Shown: piece after piece, positions 22,522 to 35,488 of the stretch
How positions within the stretch are numbered: the stretch's first letter is position 1
How the letters are laid out: each line of letters begins with the position of its first letter
From: Trichosphaerium sp. ATCC 40318
Taxonomy: Eukaryota; Discosea; Flabellinia; Trichosidae
Direction: 5' to 3'
Assembly: GCA_038496445.1 (NCBI GenBank)
Contig: JALMLS010000360.1
Span: 1 to 64,000 of the forward strand
DNA: 64,000 nucleotides
The notes under the pieces: model-generated
What the model was told of the DNA's origin: nothing
The model's database searches: none
The model's input: the letters and a program-made list of their open reading frames with translations, nothing else
Program-made: the position numbers and the translations under genes

Positions 22522-23776
22522 GTTACGAGATTACTTTGGCTTTGACAAAGTTACAGAAACAAAAAAAAGCTGAGGTCAAGACTTGTCTAACAAACTTGAA
22601 CGAAGTCTTTGACAACGGCAAGTAGTTGTTGGTTTTATATCAGTACTGCTAACAAAGTCTGCTACGTAGTCACCAAAACTTGTAACTGAGCAATCTTCAC
22701 TTCACATTTATTGCTGCTGATCCAGTCGCAACTAATAATTCTTGTGCAAGAATAATTGAGCTTTGTAAAGGTGCAGTACACAAGTTGATCACGTGAACTT
22801 GGAGATAAAACGTTGTACATTCAGACGTCTGTTTTAGGGTTTCTGAGATTGCATTTAAAATTATATTTTCGGTTCTGTTTGCTCGTTTTGTAGTAAACTA
22901 AATGATATGGCCTACCAACGCTCTCAAAACACTCCGTTAAATTTTATTACAGTGTAAAATGGACACCAAGAATAGAAATTAAAAGCGCAAAGACAAAAAA
23001 GGTTTTGTTCAATGGAGAGAGCTTGGTTTGTGCATTCCCTTGCAATTCGGCGAAAGAACATTTAAAAATAAACAGTTGTTTCTTTCAGAAAATGTCTGTA
23101 TAGTCCTATGACGTATTGTTTGGAAGGAGTGTAACAGTGCACATGTTTTTGGATAACAATAAACAAAAATAAACGTTAGCGAACTGTTTATTTTGTCGTT
23201 AGTCCAACAATACTCCTATCGTACTTATAAATTGGTTGGAGAATGAGTTCGCCAGTTATTTGTTAAATGGAACACAGTAGTCCGCGTTTACTACTAAAAC
23301 ACTGGCAAACCCCTTCAACGAAGTGGTATAGGCGATTACACCATAAACTTAAAGTAGAATCCACTTTTAACGGAAGGGATTACAAGTTTGCTGCTAAACA
23401 GCCGTGTATGCAGTCAAAATACATTTTTAAACGTTTAGTTTTTCGGTGGCTCCGACTTTCGCCTTCAAATTTCAACTCTTTTTTTACCACAAAGTGAATA
23501 CAACTCAAGTGTTCACTCTCTGTTTATAAACACAACTGTAGTAACACAACAACAAACCTAAAGGTATGCAATAGTGCTGATCTCGTTTTGTCCGATTTCA
23601 TGGGAGCGTTTTCTCTTGCAAAATAAGCCGCAAAGTGGTAAAGCACTGTGCTTATTACTTTCGCCTCTGTCGGGAGTTTTTAGGAGCTTTCGACCAGATG
23701 TTTTTTTCTTCTGTCGCTTTTTGCTCTTTCGCCACTGTCGGAGCCTGTCATTAACCTACTGACCTAGACCGCAAGC
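22522..23776. other. Divergent intergenic region
   Basis: About 1.25 kb between the minus-strand SNU23 start and the plus-strand G-beta start, so it presumably carries both promoters. A gatcacgtgaac motif lies near 22788. The plus-strand frames at 23267-23497 and 23574-23762 lack recognised domains and are probably chance. No other element could be supported. Confidence 0.5.
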
Positions 23777-25144
23777 ATGGGTGACGACGGCGACAAAGTT
23801 AAAAAGCTTACGAAGGAAATAGAGTCCCTCAAAAACCAGATAGAGAAAAACCGCACTGAAAAGAACGACACAGATCGTACGTTTTTTAAAATACCACAAA
23901 CGCATTTTTGTGCAGTCTTTGCCTTTTACCCGTTTTTTAATACGTTTGGACCCAATGTTGCCTCTTTAAACTAACCCGACATAGTAAAGCAATATGTTGC
24001 CAATGAGAGCATCAACTTGCCTAGTGGGGACAAACTAAAAGCGCGCCGTACATTGAAGGGCCATCTTGCAAAGATTTACTCTATGCAGTGGTCTACCGAT
24101 AATATTCATCTTGTTTCGGCTTCACAAGATGCCAAGCTTCTTGTTTGGGATGCGCTTACCACCAACAAACTCCACTGTATTCCTGTACACACCTCATGGA
24201 TTATGACTTGCGCATACGCTCCTTCTGGCAGTTTTGTTGCCTGCGGTGGTTTAGATAACCTCTGCTCTATCTATAACCTCAGATCACGCGATATTCCTAT
24301 TCGTGCCTGTCGTCAATTGTCCGCACACACTGGTTACCTCAGTTGCTGTCGATTCCTCGATGATAAACAAATCATTACAAGTTCTGGTGATGCTACTTGC
24401 ATCTTGTGGGATATTGAAGCCGGCTCTAAGATTAAGGAGTTCTCCGACCACTCTGGAGATGTTATGAGGTATGCGCGCTGCCATACACAATAATTTAACT
24501 CTGTTTTATTTTAAATCTTTTTTTGTGAACAAAACTGTTTTTATATGGGTATTTTACGGACTCACATAACCTTTAGCGTTTCTATTTCCCCTAATCAGAA
24601 ATATTTCATTTCTGGTTCTATTGACGCCACAGCCAAACTTTGGGATTTACGTTCCGGCAAATGCACCCAAACATTCAAGGGACACGAGAGTGATATCAAC
24701 ACTGTCCAGTACGTTTTTTTTTCGTAAATTGCAAAAACGTTTTGGTTTAATAAATACCTAACTTTCTTTTTTTAGATACTTCCCAACCGGCTATACCTTT
24801 GCCACTGGATCTGATGACTCCACCTGCCGATTGTTCGATATCCGTGCTGACCGCGAGCTCATGACTTACTCACACGACAGCATTCTTTGCGGTATCACAT
24901 CTATTGATTTCTCACTCTCCGGCCGTTACTTATTTGCTGGTTACGATGACTTTAACTGCAACATGTGGGACACCCTCACAGGTGAGAGAGTACACACTCT
25001 TGAAGGTCACGATAACCGCGTTTCGTGCCTCGGTGTTTCTCCTGACGGTATGGCTCTCTGCACAGGTTCTTGGGATCATCTTCTCGTACGTTACGACTAA
25101 ACATTTCAGTTACTAATTTTTTTCCGTAGCGAGTTTGGGCATAA
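23777..25144 (+). CDS. Heterotrimeric G-protein beta subunit
   Basis: WD40 beta-propeller subunit that pairs with G-gamma and holds G-alpha-GDP at the plasma membrane. Exons: 23777-23876, 23985-24468, 24577-24708, 24776-25085, 25130-25144, giving 346 residues against about 340 for the family. The N-terminus is the expected coiled coil ([17 protein letters not shown]). The propeller shows diagnostic strings such as [42 protein letters not shown] and [17 protein letters not shown]. The last intron splits the final blade, so the protein ends WDHLLRVWA. All introns are GT-AG. Confidence 0.97.
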
Positions 25145-25380
25145 ATAGATAGTTAGGCGCGAGAGACCTTGAACTGTAAAAAAAACTGCTCTTACAAAAC
25201 CATGTGTACCATAAGTTGAACCAATAAATCAGCATTACCGTTGAAAAGTCTTGTTTGTTTTTTCGCTAAGTAAGTGGTTGTTTGTGGAATTAAATTAAGT
25301 TGAGGGTAGAAGGAAAAAGGCAAAGCCAACACCTATGTTGTTTATATTTAATTAAAGGGACCAAGCTTTGATTTGTAACC

Positions 25381-26946
25381 ATGGCGGACTATTGGAAATC
25401 AGTTGGCAACAAATGGTGTGATGTTTGTAAATCATGGGTTAGAAACACCAAAGTCGTACGTTAATGCGCTATGTAAGCCGTTTCCTGCTAATTGTAATTA
25501 ACAGGCCCAAGCGAAGCACGAAAAGGGTGAAACGCATAAAGGGAACCTACGACAGAGGTTAAACGACATGATAACCAATAAAAAAACTCATAGCATGGCG
25601 CAGGACACTAGGGCTGCACAGCTTCTTAAAATCAAAATGGTACGCGTATACGCCCCCGATTACGCTTACAGGCAACGTTTCGGGTGACATGTAACAAAAG
25701 TAAAACACCAACAACAGCTGTTTCTAAATTCGTTTTTAGGCTGGTGAAAGCGCCTATAAACACGATATGGCTGGCGGTCAAGTATACGAATCAAGGTCGA
25801 CAGAACCTGGTGTTGCAACAAACCCTTACGAAGCTGCTCTGAGTACGTCATCGTTCCGTAATTACACTTCCCTTCAGTTTCTCAATCGAAGAGTATTTCT
25901 CATTTTTGAAGACGTCACTCATCTGTTTGCGTTCACTCTACGAAAGATTGCCTTCTCTTGATGTTATTCTTATGTTTTTTGTAGATCCTGATGGATTAGG
26001 TAGTCAAGACCGCTGGGCACAGAAGTATCAACATCTACGTAACTTTCAAGCCCAACAAGAAGCGCAACAAGCAGCGTATAAAAAACAATGGGATGAATAC
26101 TATGCTCGTAATCCAAATGCTTATGGACCACAAGCAACCAGTCAACAAGCATACGCCTATCAGAATTATGGTTTGAAGAAAGCTATGCCACCACGTAAAA
26201 ATCAAGCGCCGCCACCCGCTAGATCAGGTCCACTTCCTACTGCTAACTCACAAGCACCACCGCCTCCTACTAGATCAGGTCCACCGCCTCCTGCTAGAGC
26301 TAAAGGACAGATAAAAGATCAAAGTAGAGATGATAAAAAAGCTTCTGATTCTGCGGACAAATCTGAAGAAAAAGACTCTGAGAAGAAAGAGGATGGTGAT
26401 TTAAAGGATGTTCCAGAAGGTGAAGGAGAGGCATATTGGGCTTATGGTTATAATAACTGGACTGCTGCACCTATGCCTGGTAAATGGGAAGAAGTTCAAG
26501 AAAAGGACAGATTTAATGAGTATTGTAGACCTGCTTCTCCTGAGAAAGTACGAATGAGGCTTTTAGCTGTTTTGTAGAGTGACGTTAACGATTTTTTTAA
26601 AGAAGAAATCGGAAGCTAGGGAGCCTACAGAGGAAGAACTAGAAGCAGAGGAGCTAAAGAGGCTTAAAAAGAAGAGAAATAGACCTGATTATGAAGATAG
26701 CGATTCAGACGACTTGGAGGTAAGTAAAACGCCTTATGTTTGCGTTATTATTTGCTTTGTTGGTATGCTTGTCGCTTTAAGGGGTTAATGTTGTTTTTGT
26801 AGAGTGGTCAGCCTCGTGAAAAGAAGGTTGCACCAACAAAGCAGTTTACAGGGAAAAAAGCAGCTTCAGTAGCACCCGTTGTTTGGAAGAAAAAAGTAAA
26901 AAAGCCTGCGAAGAAAAGAAAACGGTTTCGCCGTTCAGAATTGTAA
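25381..26946 (+). CDS. WBP4: WBP4/FBP21-like spliceosome protein
   Basis: Pre-mRNA splicing factor family found in the spliceosomal B complex. Exons: 25381-25455, 25505-25639, 25740-25842, 25985-26547, 26603-26719, 26803-26946, giving 378 residues. The N-terminus MADYWKSVGNKWCDVCKSW plus KHEKGETHKGN forms the matrin-type C2H2 zinc finger characteristic of WBP4, including its MADYWKS start. The middle is Gln/Ala-rich with proline-rich PPPPTRSGPPPP stretches. It is followed by an acidic segment and the WEEVQ part, where canonical WW domains are not evident. The C-terminus is basic (FTGKKAASVAPVVWKKK, then a Lys/Arg tail), as in family members. The proline-rich tract may bind WW or GYF proteins. 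Confidence 0.88.
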
Positions 26947-27296
26947 TAATAAAGTAAAATAAACAAAAAAGAAGAAAACAAGAAAATCCTTACGTTTACG
27001 TGCAAGTTACAGGACCTTAAATTGTAATTCAGAGAATAGTACAAGTGGTAGGATTAAGGTAGAACCATTGAACAAAAGTGTATTTGTCGAAAAGTTGACG
27101 GTTTGTTGCATGCTGAAAGCGGAGTTACCATTGAAGTCACGTGTTAATTTAATTGAGCAACATAGTGATAACACGCTTTGTGAAGTATTTGAACATACAT
27201 CTAGATGTATGTTGAGATAATTACAATTCCTTGTATGTTCTGGGATGCACCTTAAAGAAAAACTTTCGATAAAAATGTGAGAAACATTATTTCTTT

Positions 27297-30200
27297 TTAT
27301 TGTTTCTCTGTATGTGCTTCGATCATTTGTTTTGCTCTTTCCATAAGATTTGGATAGTATCCATCTGTTGAAATATGTTTAATGATATGACGAGTTTCTT
27401 TAGACCATTCTAAAAGAAGTAAGTGAAAAAACTTGTAATGTTTAAAGAAGTCAAACAAAGGTCGTTCTTTTTTTTGGTTACCATTGGTGCTTGTTTCAAT
27501 AATATTCATGTACAGCGATAATGCTCTTTTAATCTTCTTATTGTATTGTGGTGTTACCTGAAAATACTGGTGTTAAGTATAAATAAGTTGATGACTGTTT
27601 TTTTTTGCAGTTTGTGTTCTCGCGTGACTTGTCGCAATTCAACAACGTTATTATTCAGTTATTGTATTGACAAGAATGTATACACGCGAAAGGAAATATT
27701 AAGAGACAAAAGCAGAGTTAAGTGTTGCCTGAAAAGGTGCAACAATAAAAAAACGTAAAGAACTTTTTAGAAAAACCGTTACCTCGTCAATATGCTGTCG
27801 AGTCTTGATACACATCACTAAAGCAAATCCCAAATTACGAAATGCATCCTTAGATATAATTAACAAACGTAGTTAATGAAATATCATAAAGCAATAATGT
27901 ATAATAAACAAGGTTACCTCATTAAATTCATTCAAAAGTTTGCAAAGCAATGTATATTTTTCAGCTGCCTTAGCAAACATTTCGTGACTCTCTATGTACT
28001 TTTTATTCTTGTATGGTGGTTCACCACACTTAAATAAAGCTTTTCCCCAACTATTCTAGATAAAACAAAAGATTAAAAACGAGCAAGTATTTGAAAGAAA
28101 AACCTAAAAAAAACTTACCAAAATTGAGGTAGATTCTGGGGAGAGCTGGTGCGCTCTTGTGAAACGTTCTAATGCTTTACGCAAACAAGAAGTTCTATTT
28201 GTTTCAGAAGAACTAATACCGGCTTGTGATACCTTGATAATACATCAGGATATTATTTTTTTAGACATAGGTTGTATTTTTCTTGCATGCTTCGTTGACA
28301 TTTTTTTTTTGTGGATATGTTGAATCCAATTCATCGTGCTTTGACAAAAACTGTTTTTTTTCTATTTTCACGTACATATATTGCAGCTAAATTGTGATGA
28401 ACTTGAGAATCATGCTCATTAAAGTCTAGTTTTAGCACTTTTTTAAATTCAATTTTTGCTAGCGGTTAGTTAATATCAAGTCAAGAGTTTTAAGCTTAGT
28501 GTCGTTGACATACCACTCTGTAAATTCTTTAGTGCCGGTTCTATACTTTTGTTCTGAATAAGACATCGTGCATAACGAAAATGTGTATGTCCTGAATTAA
28601 ATAATAAAGTGTAAAATGTCACTGTGTTCAAAGATATTCCATTTTCTGTAACTATTTTTAGAGCTTGTTGAAGCTTATTACACGCCCTCCCTAACAAGGA
28701 TTGTTCTTCTCCTATTTCTGATACCATTGAAGCCCTTGAGCATAAAGCGGTGCCTAAACAAATGATGTAAATAGCCAGAAAGCCAACGACAAAAAACAGC
28801 TTGTAGTAGACATGCAAAAAAAACTTTGATAAAAGTTCGAACGCACCCCACTTCCAAAGAGCTTTCCAATCTGTTGGGTTCAAGTTAAGGCTTCTTTTAT
28901 ATTTTTTAGATGCTTGTACCCATAGTTTTTTTGATTTAGAGGATTTAGTGAGAGCAGCTTGTCTACTCAAACAGAACGCCCAGTTCCTTTAAACAAAAGT
29001 GAATAGAGAAGGCCTTAAAAGTTATTAAGTTTAGCATGTATCTCACCTAATTGCTCTGTAATCATCTGGTTTGATAGACAAGCATTGTTGAAACTGGTGG
29101 TTGGCCTAAGTAAATGTCAATAAGCACGTGTTGGCTAATTGAACAACTTACACGTTCATATATTTTAAAGGCTTTAATCCCAGTCATTGTTGTCGCCTTT
29201 CTTGCTAATGCCGTACCTTCTTCAAAGGAAATTCTATGCATGTGTTTGACACGTGGTACTATACTTATTATTTGACTTGAAATAAATGATCCTGTTCTGA
29301 GAGAAGAAATGATACTTCCGGGCAATGATTTATACTTCTCACACTTTTTCAATAAAATTCCTGTTATATCACAAAGTCGTTTGAACATCTTCGGCCTGTC
29401 TATTGAAGTACTCCATTTGAAGGAATCCTTGGTAATTTCAACCTTAGAAGTAAGCGTTTTGGAGTTTTCATCATCAATAGGAAACCTGAAGAAGAAATTA
29501 TTAAGCAACAACTCCAAATCTTTTCATAGTTCAAATGCTTCGGTTTTTCCCCCACCCCTTAAATACTGTTTAATTCACAAAATAAATCCGTAGGGTGGTT
29601 ATGTGGTATGGTGAAGTGGAATTGAGAGAAGAGAATTGTAAATCACGTGTTGTATTTCAAGCACAAAAAGTTGTGTATGAAGTAAATAATTCAACTGTTT
29701 TCTTCGTTTAACCATTGAGCAATTGGGAATGATACCTTTCTAACAGTTCTGGGGCAATATGGTTGCGCCAGAATTCTTCAGAATCATGAGAGAATAAAGA
29801 ATTAAAAAAATGAATAGCAACATCTACAAATGATTTTGTAGTGACAAGTGATCCAGAGTCAATTAACTTTCTCCACCTTAAAGAAAGTTAAGTACAATTG
29901 CAATTTCCACTAACTTGTCTCACCCTCCTTCCAATAGATGTTTCGCAGTTCGTGCTGAAGCTTCTGTCAGAACCAGAGTCTTTAGCTTTTTGTTATGCAA
30001 ATGGCAGTATAACCAAATTAGATAACGCATGTTAATCCCTCTCAAGTGCATTCTTCGAGAAAATCAGCTTCAAAAAAACTAAACAACTTAAAAATAAATT
30101 GAACTTTTCTAGTTTAACATTCGTACTCAGCACAAAGTTCAGGTAACTCTTCACTTGAAGGTAATGCGCTATCAAAATTAGACTAAAAAATCCCGTGTTA

Positions 30201-31806
30201 GCGACAACACTTTAGAACTTGGACGAGGCTCAACTTAATATTTTGATAGTCATTAAAATTAGTGTTGAGTTGCCAGTAGCGGAACCAAATCCTAAAAATA
30301 AAGTACGTACTGTAAGTGTAGTAACACTAGATCGAGAACATTCACTTACACAATCACCAAAATCGATTATCTTAACAGCTACACCAAAAAAAGGTTAGTA
30401 ACCTTGTAAGATTATTTTCTAGTAAAAAAGCAATAAAAAGAAACTGCATTATTTTGACACATGTGACATTTATAAATTTCAAATTAAGGTAAACACAAGT
30501 ACGCTTTAGCCTTGATTCCAAGTACAGTGCAAACTCTGGAATTACTTCGTATAGCTAATTGCATAGTTAAGCAGGAAAAAATACAAAAAAAATTTGAATC
30601 TTTTTTTTGAGTTAAGAATCCCAAACGTACTAGTTTCGTAGTTGCCTCTGTTACCTTTTCTTAAAATATTTAGAATTTGTAAACTCTTAGAGTATATATA
30701 CAACATTTGAATGTATAATACCTCTTTGTTATGTTCTCCCTGAAGGTCATCTTTTCCAAAACTACTGAAGGCATCTGACGATAAAGGTACACTATTTGCT
30801 TTCACAAACTCAGGTCTAAATAACCGATACAGCTTTGCTCGCTTGAATTTTGGAAACGTTGGTGGAAACGTCCTTGCCACATCAACTAAAAAAGAGGATG
30901 TTAATGACATACCAAGCAAGTAACACTTTAAGTTTGGTTTGAAAGTGGAAAACAAGAGTAGTAGAGTTGTAGTTACGTAGGTAGAAGTTGTTGTCAGTTC
31001 CTTGGTGTCCTTCAACATCTACTGCTGTATATAAATGGTATTGGTGCATACCATCAGTATCAGTAACACGATGTTTCTAACCTCTATGTTTTAGAAAGGC
31101 AATCGCTTCAGTTTCGTATTGGAAAACCAAAATGTACTGGTACCTTTAGATTTAAAATTCTTGCTGCAGCCTTTATCTTTTGTTCAAATTTTGGATTATC
31201 ATTGTGTATCTTTATACCAGCATTATGGCTTCCATAAATAAGACTATTTGAATGTAAAGGAATAACAGATTGTGCCAAAACACAATGTCCACGGTACCTA
31301 GTTAATAATAAGTAAACAGATAACAATGTTTTTTTGGTCTCACCGAACAAGAGCCATCAATGGCGTGAAAAGCCTAGATATCCTACAATCTGAGAAAGCC
31401 ATAGCAGCTCTTATTTCATGCTAGACAATTACGTAAGCAAGGCGACTGTGAACGCAAGGAGCAGAGCAAAACTTTTTTTTTTTTTCTCTTCTGATTTTTT
31501 TTCTTCCTTTTTACTTACTTCTGCTGCTTTTATTGCGTATGAGTCTCCACCGTATATCTTCTCCCAATCCTTTGATAGTTTGAATAGAATACCATCATGT
31601 AAGAACTTTTCTCCACCAGCAATACCACCTACAGGAACAGCCATGACTGTCTTTTCTTCATTGTTCAAATGCATCTCATTTATAATCTTTACACTTATTT
31701 TACTTGCTACGTTTGCGAAATCCAAAGAAAGCTGTTTTAACTTTGTTGCACGCTCTAATTCAGCCTCTACGTCACTAAAAGAGGTCTTAGTTGTGATGTT
31801 AGACAT
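27297..31806 (-). CDS. CLU-domain protein with C-terminal TPRs
   Basis: Related to the clustered-mitochondria (CLU/TIF31) domain family, whose characterised members bind mRNA and affect mitochondrial distribution. The first five exons are 31519-31806, 31344-31420, 31144-31297, 30977-31076 and 30722-30885. They carry GILFKLSKD, YGGDSYAIKAA, YRGHCVLAQSVIPL, LNLKKHRV, VDVEGHQGTDNNFYL, DVARTFPP and RLFRPEFVKANSVPLSSDAF. VIPEFALYLESRLK (about 30500) and MHLRGINMRYLIWLY (about 30030-30060) follow, then FFNSLFSHDSEEFWR. The C-terminal half is TPR-like (KAFKIYERANHQFQQCLSI, SLNLNPTDWKALWKWG, FALVMCIKTRQHIDEV) and ends at TAA 27297. Exons between 30720 and 29930 are poorly resolved. The N-terminal CLU ubiquitin-like part is absent, so it is a shorter, divergent member. 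Confidence 0.8.
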
Positions 31807-32723
31807 AGGACGTTAAGAAAATTATAAATAACGATACTAACGCGCTATTTGTACGGTTTAGATTACATAAAGGCGTGTTAGGTATTAAATGGGCGCATTA
31901 AGGTTATTTAAGAAGTAAACCGACTTTTAGTCGTAATATGCGTTAATAACGTACGTAGAGCGAGAACAAGCTATTCCAGGAGAGTGTAGTAATTCTTGAA
32001 ATTCTTTATTCCAATCTAGGCGCACGTTAGATGTTTTTGCGATATTTGGCGTTATTTAACGAGTACCACGTGATGCTGTTTTTTTATGCTGTTGAATAAG
32101 ATTAACAGCGTCATTTACGTTGGTTACAACACCATAAGGGCCATATGAAGACTCACTATAATCCATATAAGGCCTAAGCTTTGCACTATGCTCAAAACCA
32201 AAAACGAGGTTGACAATTCATAAGGCGGGTGTCTGTTAAGTGGCGTTGCAGTAGTCTTTTCGGGTGACAAAGAAATGGTTTGCCCTTGTTAAAAGGGAAA
32301 GTAAGACAATACTATTATTTAATACAGCCGAAAAAACGAACCCCTTTTTGGCATCAAACATCAGTGCTTTTTGTGGAAAAGATGGGATACTGTGGGGGCT
32401 TGGCGCGAGCGTTGTTGCAGTTCGTGGTGAGGAGCTTTGAAACCCAAACTCCTACTCTCAGAACTAGATAATTTGGATCTTGCTATCCATCTCCTGGAGC
32501 AACCTTAGAAGTGAATGAGACCCAGTAACAAGGTCAGTTCTGTTTGAAAATGCAGTTTGTTTGGAACTCTTCTATTTATTTATTTAGAGTATTACAGTTG
32601 CAGTTACTTAAAAAATTGTATTAACCTATCACTACGCTGCATATTTCTGTATACAAGATATAGTTATTTGTAGCTTTAACTCTGATATCTTTCCAATTAT
32701 GAGAGTGTTTAGATACCATTTTA
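31807..32723. other. Intergenic, no gene supported
   Basis: About 0.9 kb between two minus-strand genes. A 63-codon plus-strand frame at 32280-32471 has no recognised domain. A taccacgtgatg motif lies near 32066. Confidence 0.45.
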
Positions 32724-34598
32724 TTATTCATTTCTGATTGTCTCTTCTTCGGTTACATACCACTGACCTTCAGTATCGCTTGCTTCTGTAAGGTCTTCAT
32801 CTATTAAAAAATTTGTCAACAAAGGATTGTTAATAGCAAAATGGAAACAACTTTTTTACTCGTCATAGACGACTCTAATTTACGAGTTGATTATCAATAA
32901 GAATACGCTATGTACTACAAATCGCAATCTCATGCGCTATAGGCGCGCTTTTAAGGGTAAAGAGTGTTCAAAACTAACCTGAGTCTTCCCAAAATTTATA
33001 ACTTGACCATCCATTTGGAGCACTCGCCTTCCATTCTTCATACCTGTTAAGAATCATTAGTACTGTGATAAATATTTCTTTCCGGCCCTACCCTTCAACA
33101 GCAAGTTTAACTCGTTCTATTGTCATTGGTGCGTATTTTGTAGCGACCTTAAAAAAATAAGTTAAAATCAAGCAACCTTTTTCTATTGAAAACACGTGTT
33201 CATACCCAGTTTACCATGAACTTTGGTATAGATCCTAATTTAAAAGAGGTTAAGCAAAGGTTATATAAAAGTAAATGTGGCGAGAGGTTATTTGATTACC
33301 TTTAGGATCAGCTCTGCTGAAAAAGTATACTTCAGATCCACCGTTATCCATTTTTTTAATAACATAGCCTGTTCGATGTGATTGAGCTCTACATCAACAT
33401 AAGTAACGTTTTGTATAGTATTGATATGTGAAAGGTTAATATACGAATTATATCAACATCGTACCTGATATAGTGCTTGTACTGTGGGCAATCCTTGCAT
33501 TTTACAGATTGATTCATAATAATCCATATTCCTTATGAAAAAGCGTGAGTACAATATGACATGCCGGAATGATTGAAGTTATTATTCCAATGTCTTTAGA
33601 ATTCTTAGTACCTTTTTCAAGGTCACGGCTCCATCCTCGTTTTGTACAGAAATCACGATTCTTCATACCGGAGGGAGACTATAATTTATATCAATTACAA
33701 TTCCAGAAAACAACTATTTTTGATTTTTTTCGAAATTGTGAACAAGTCAAAAAACCCTACTAACCTTTGCTGCGTAGTACCCAATCTCATTATTTTTATC
33801 TATTATACGGATAGGATATCCATCTAATAATGCATTATTTGATAAATTCTATTGCCGTGATCACAGTTGTACAATAAATAAAAACCACAAAGCGTTGTAC
33901 CTATCATATTAGCATCCCACAAAAATCGATACTACAGTAGTTATTAATTAATTTATAGTTATTAAATTATGCACGTTATTTGCAAGCGTAAAAAAATCTG
34001 TGCGTACCTCGTGATCATGGAGAACAGAGTACATCGTTTCTAGTAAACGCAACACGTGAGCATTTTTTGAAAAAAGACTAAACGGTATACATAACGATCC
34101 CAACGTACCAGGTTTAATATCTGACCATTGGGCGCGAATACGAACTTCCTTTACAGGACATCCATCTGGAACCTGTAAACGGCAAAAGGAGTTGAGCGTC
34201 ATTAAACACAAAAAAAAAAACCTTTAAAAAAATTGTGCTTTAAATGCGTTTTACACCTCACTATGCGCACGTGATTAACAAAAAAACAATACATACCTTT
34301 CTTGTCCATACCGTTATATTTCTTCTATCATAAACCATTACCCAACTGGGGTTGTTATCGATACAAAGACTATAAAAACCTTCAAATTCACGTGTTGTAT
34401 AAGGTTGATGTTTTATTTCTGACGAAACGATATCTGGTTGGTTCTTTTTATGTTGGAACCACGTGCGTCTACAGACGCATTTAGTAAGTTATTTTGTAAT
34501 TTAGTAGTTAATTAATGAATTCTTGATAACGAAAAACGTAAGTAGTACCTACTAGAGAATTCTTTTGCTCTGAAACCTTCAGGTACGTTATTCGACAT
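32724..34598 (-). CDS. START-domain lipid-transfer protein
   Basis: StAR-related lipid-transfer protein of the PCTP/STARD10 type, expected to bind one lipid in a hydrophobic cavity and carry it between membranes. From ATG 34596-34598: MSNNVPEGFRAKEFS, then VMVYDRRNITVWTRK, CPVKEVRIRAQW, HDHEYRFLWDANMI, DGYPIRIIDKNNEIGYYAAK, SPSGMKNRDFCTKRGWSR, IWIIMNQSVKCKDCP, RAQSHRTGYVIKKMDNGGSE, FFSRADPKGSIPKFMVNWV, ATKYAPMTIERVKLAVEG. This is the order and spacing of a START domain with about ten short introns. The C-terminal tail (SDTEGQWYVTEEETIRNE) is acidic. No membrane segment was seen, so a cytosolic protein is likely. Confidence 0.85.
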
Positions 34599-35173
34599 CT
34601 AAAGATCTTGTTTTTTTGACGTAAAAAAAAGTTCAAACTAGCGTTGACTTAGCTAGAACAATCGTTTAGAGTTGCCTATTAACGTGTATACTTCTAGTGG
34701 GTGCACAAAGACATGGTACTCACTTAGAGAAGGAAATGCGCTTCTTGGATTTAGTAGAGCCCGATGTTGTAGAATAACTTATATAATGGTCGAAAGAGCC
34801 AGTATGTAACAGTAGGATCATTATACCTAAATCTATCGGCCAAATCGTTACAATCTGCTGTGATCAAATATAATTACGAGTGGTATTCGTATTGTGTACT
34901 TAGTAGATCTTGAGGACAGCCTGTGTCGTCCCTTCCTTTGGTAGACGTTATCATTTATATTTGAATTGTCCATATCTGTTGACACCGAACACAACGGTAC
35001 CATATCCAAATGTCTGGTAATTGCCGGGTGTACTTGGCCCATGTTGTGCACCCAGAATACTTGTTGCATGTTCTTTGTTGAAAGTTAAAGGTGTACGTAC
35101 CAAGGGTGCGACGCGTTTCAGCGTTGATAAACAGTGATCTGCTGTTTGATTCTTGTAATTCTAGTTCGAGATT

Positions 35174-35369
35174 GTTATAAATAAAGGTGTCAGAATCAGA
35201 TAGTTCATCATCAGATAGCTTGCCAGCAGAACCATCAGTATCTGCTTGTAACTTGATTTTCTTCAGTTTGTTCATTATCGCCATTCTCTTTCTTTGTCTT
35301 TTTATCACCTTTCTTGGCTTTTGAACTTTGACGTTTTGTAACTTTGCCGTTCTTCTTTAAATCCATCCT
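35174..35369 (-). pseudogene. Possible PARP-paralogue linker relic
   Basis: On the minus strand a Lys-rich stretch (KAKKGDKKTKKENGDNE) and, after a frameshift, an acidic stretch (GKLSDDELSDSDTFIYN) resemble the linker of the two full ankyrin-PARP genes (KKGGKKTKKQNKEENEG ... DDDLSDSDDDNFI). No catalytic part was recognised around it. 34599-35173 shows no other feature. Confidence 0.5.
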
Positions 35370-35488
35370 GTAAAGTCTTGCACGTGACCAAAGATTCACT
35401 AAGATTCTTGTAACGGTAGAGATCAGTTGTAGCTTAAGACTATAATGGAGACGAAAGGATTTGTATTTTTTGGCTTCTTTATTTATTT

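Noticed and set aside
23340-23400. A 16-19 bp match (aagtagaatccactttta) to the gene at 19878-20870
   Set aside because: The flanks do not align and the frame differs; probably coincidence.
30360-30400. KIIDFG motif suggesting a protein kinase
   Set aside because: No other kinase subdomains around it; it lies within the CLU-like gene.
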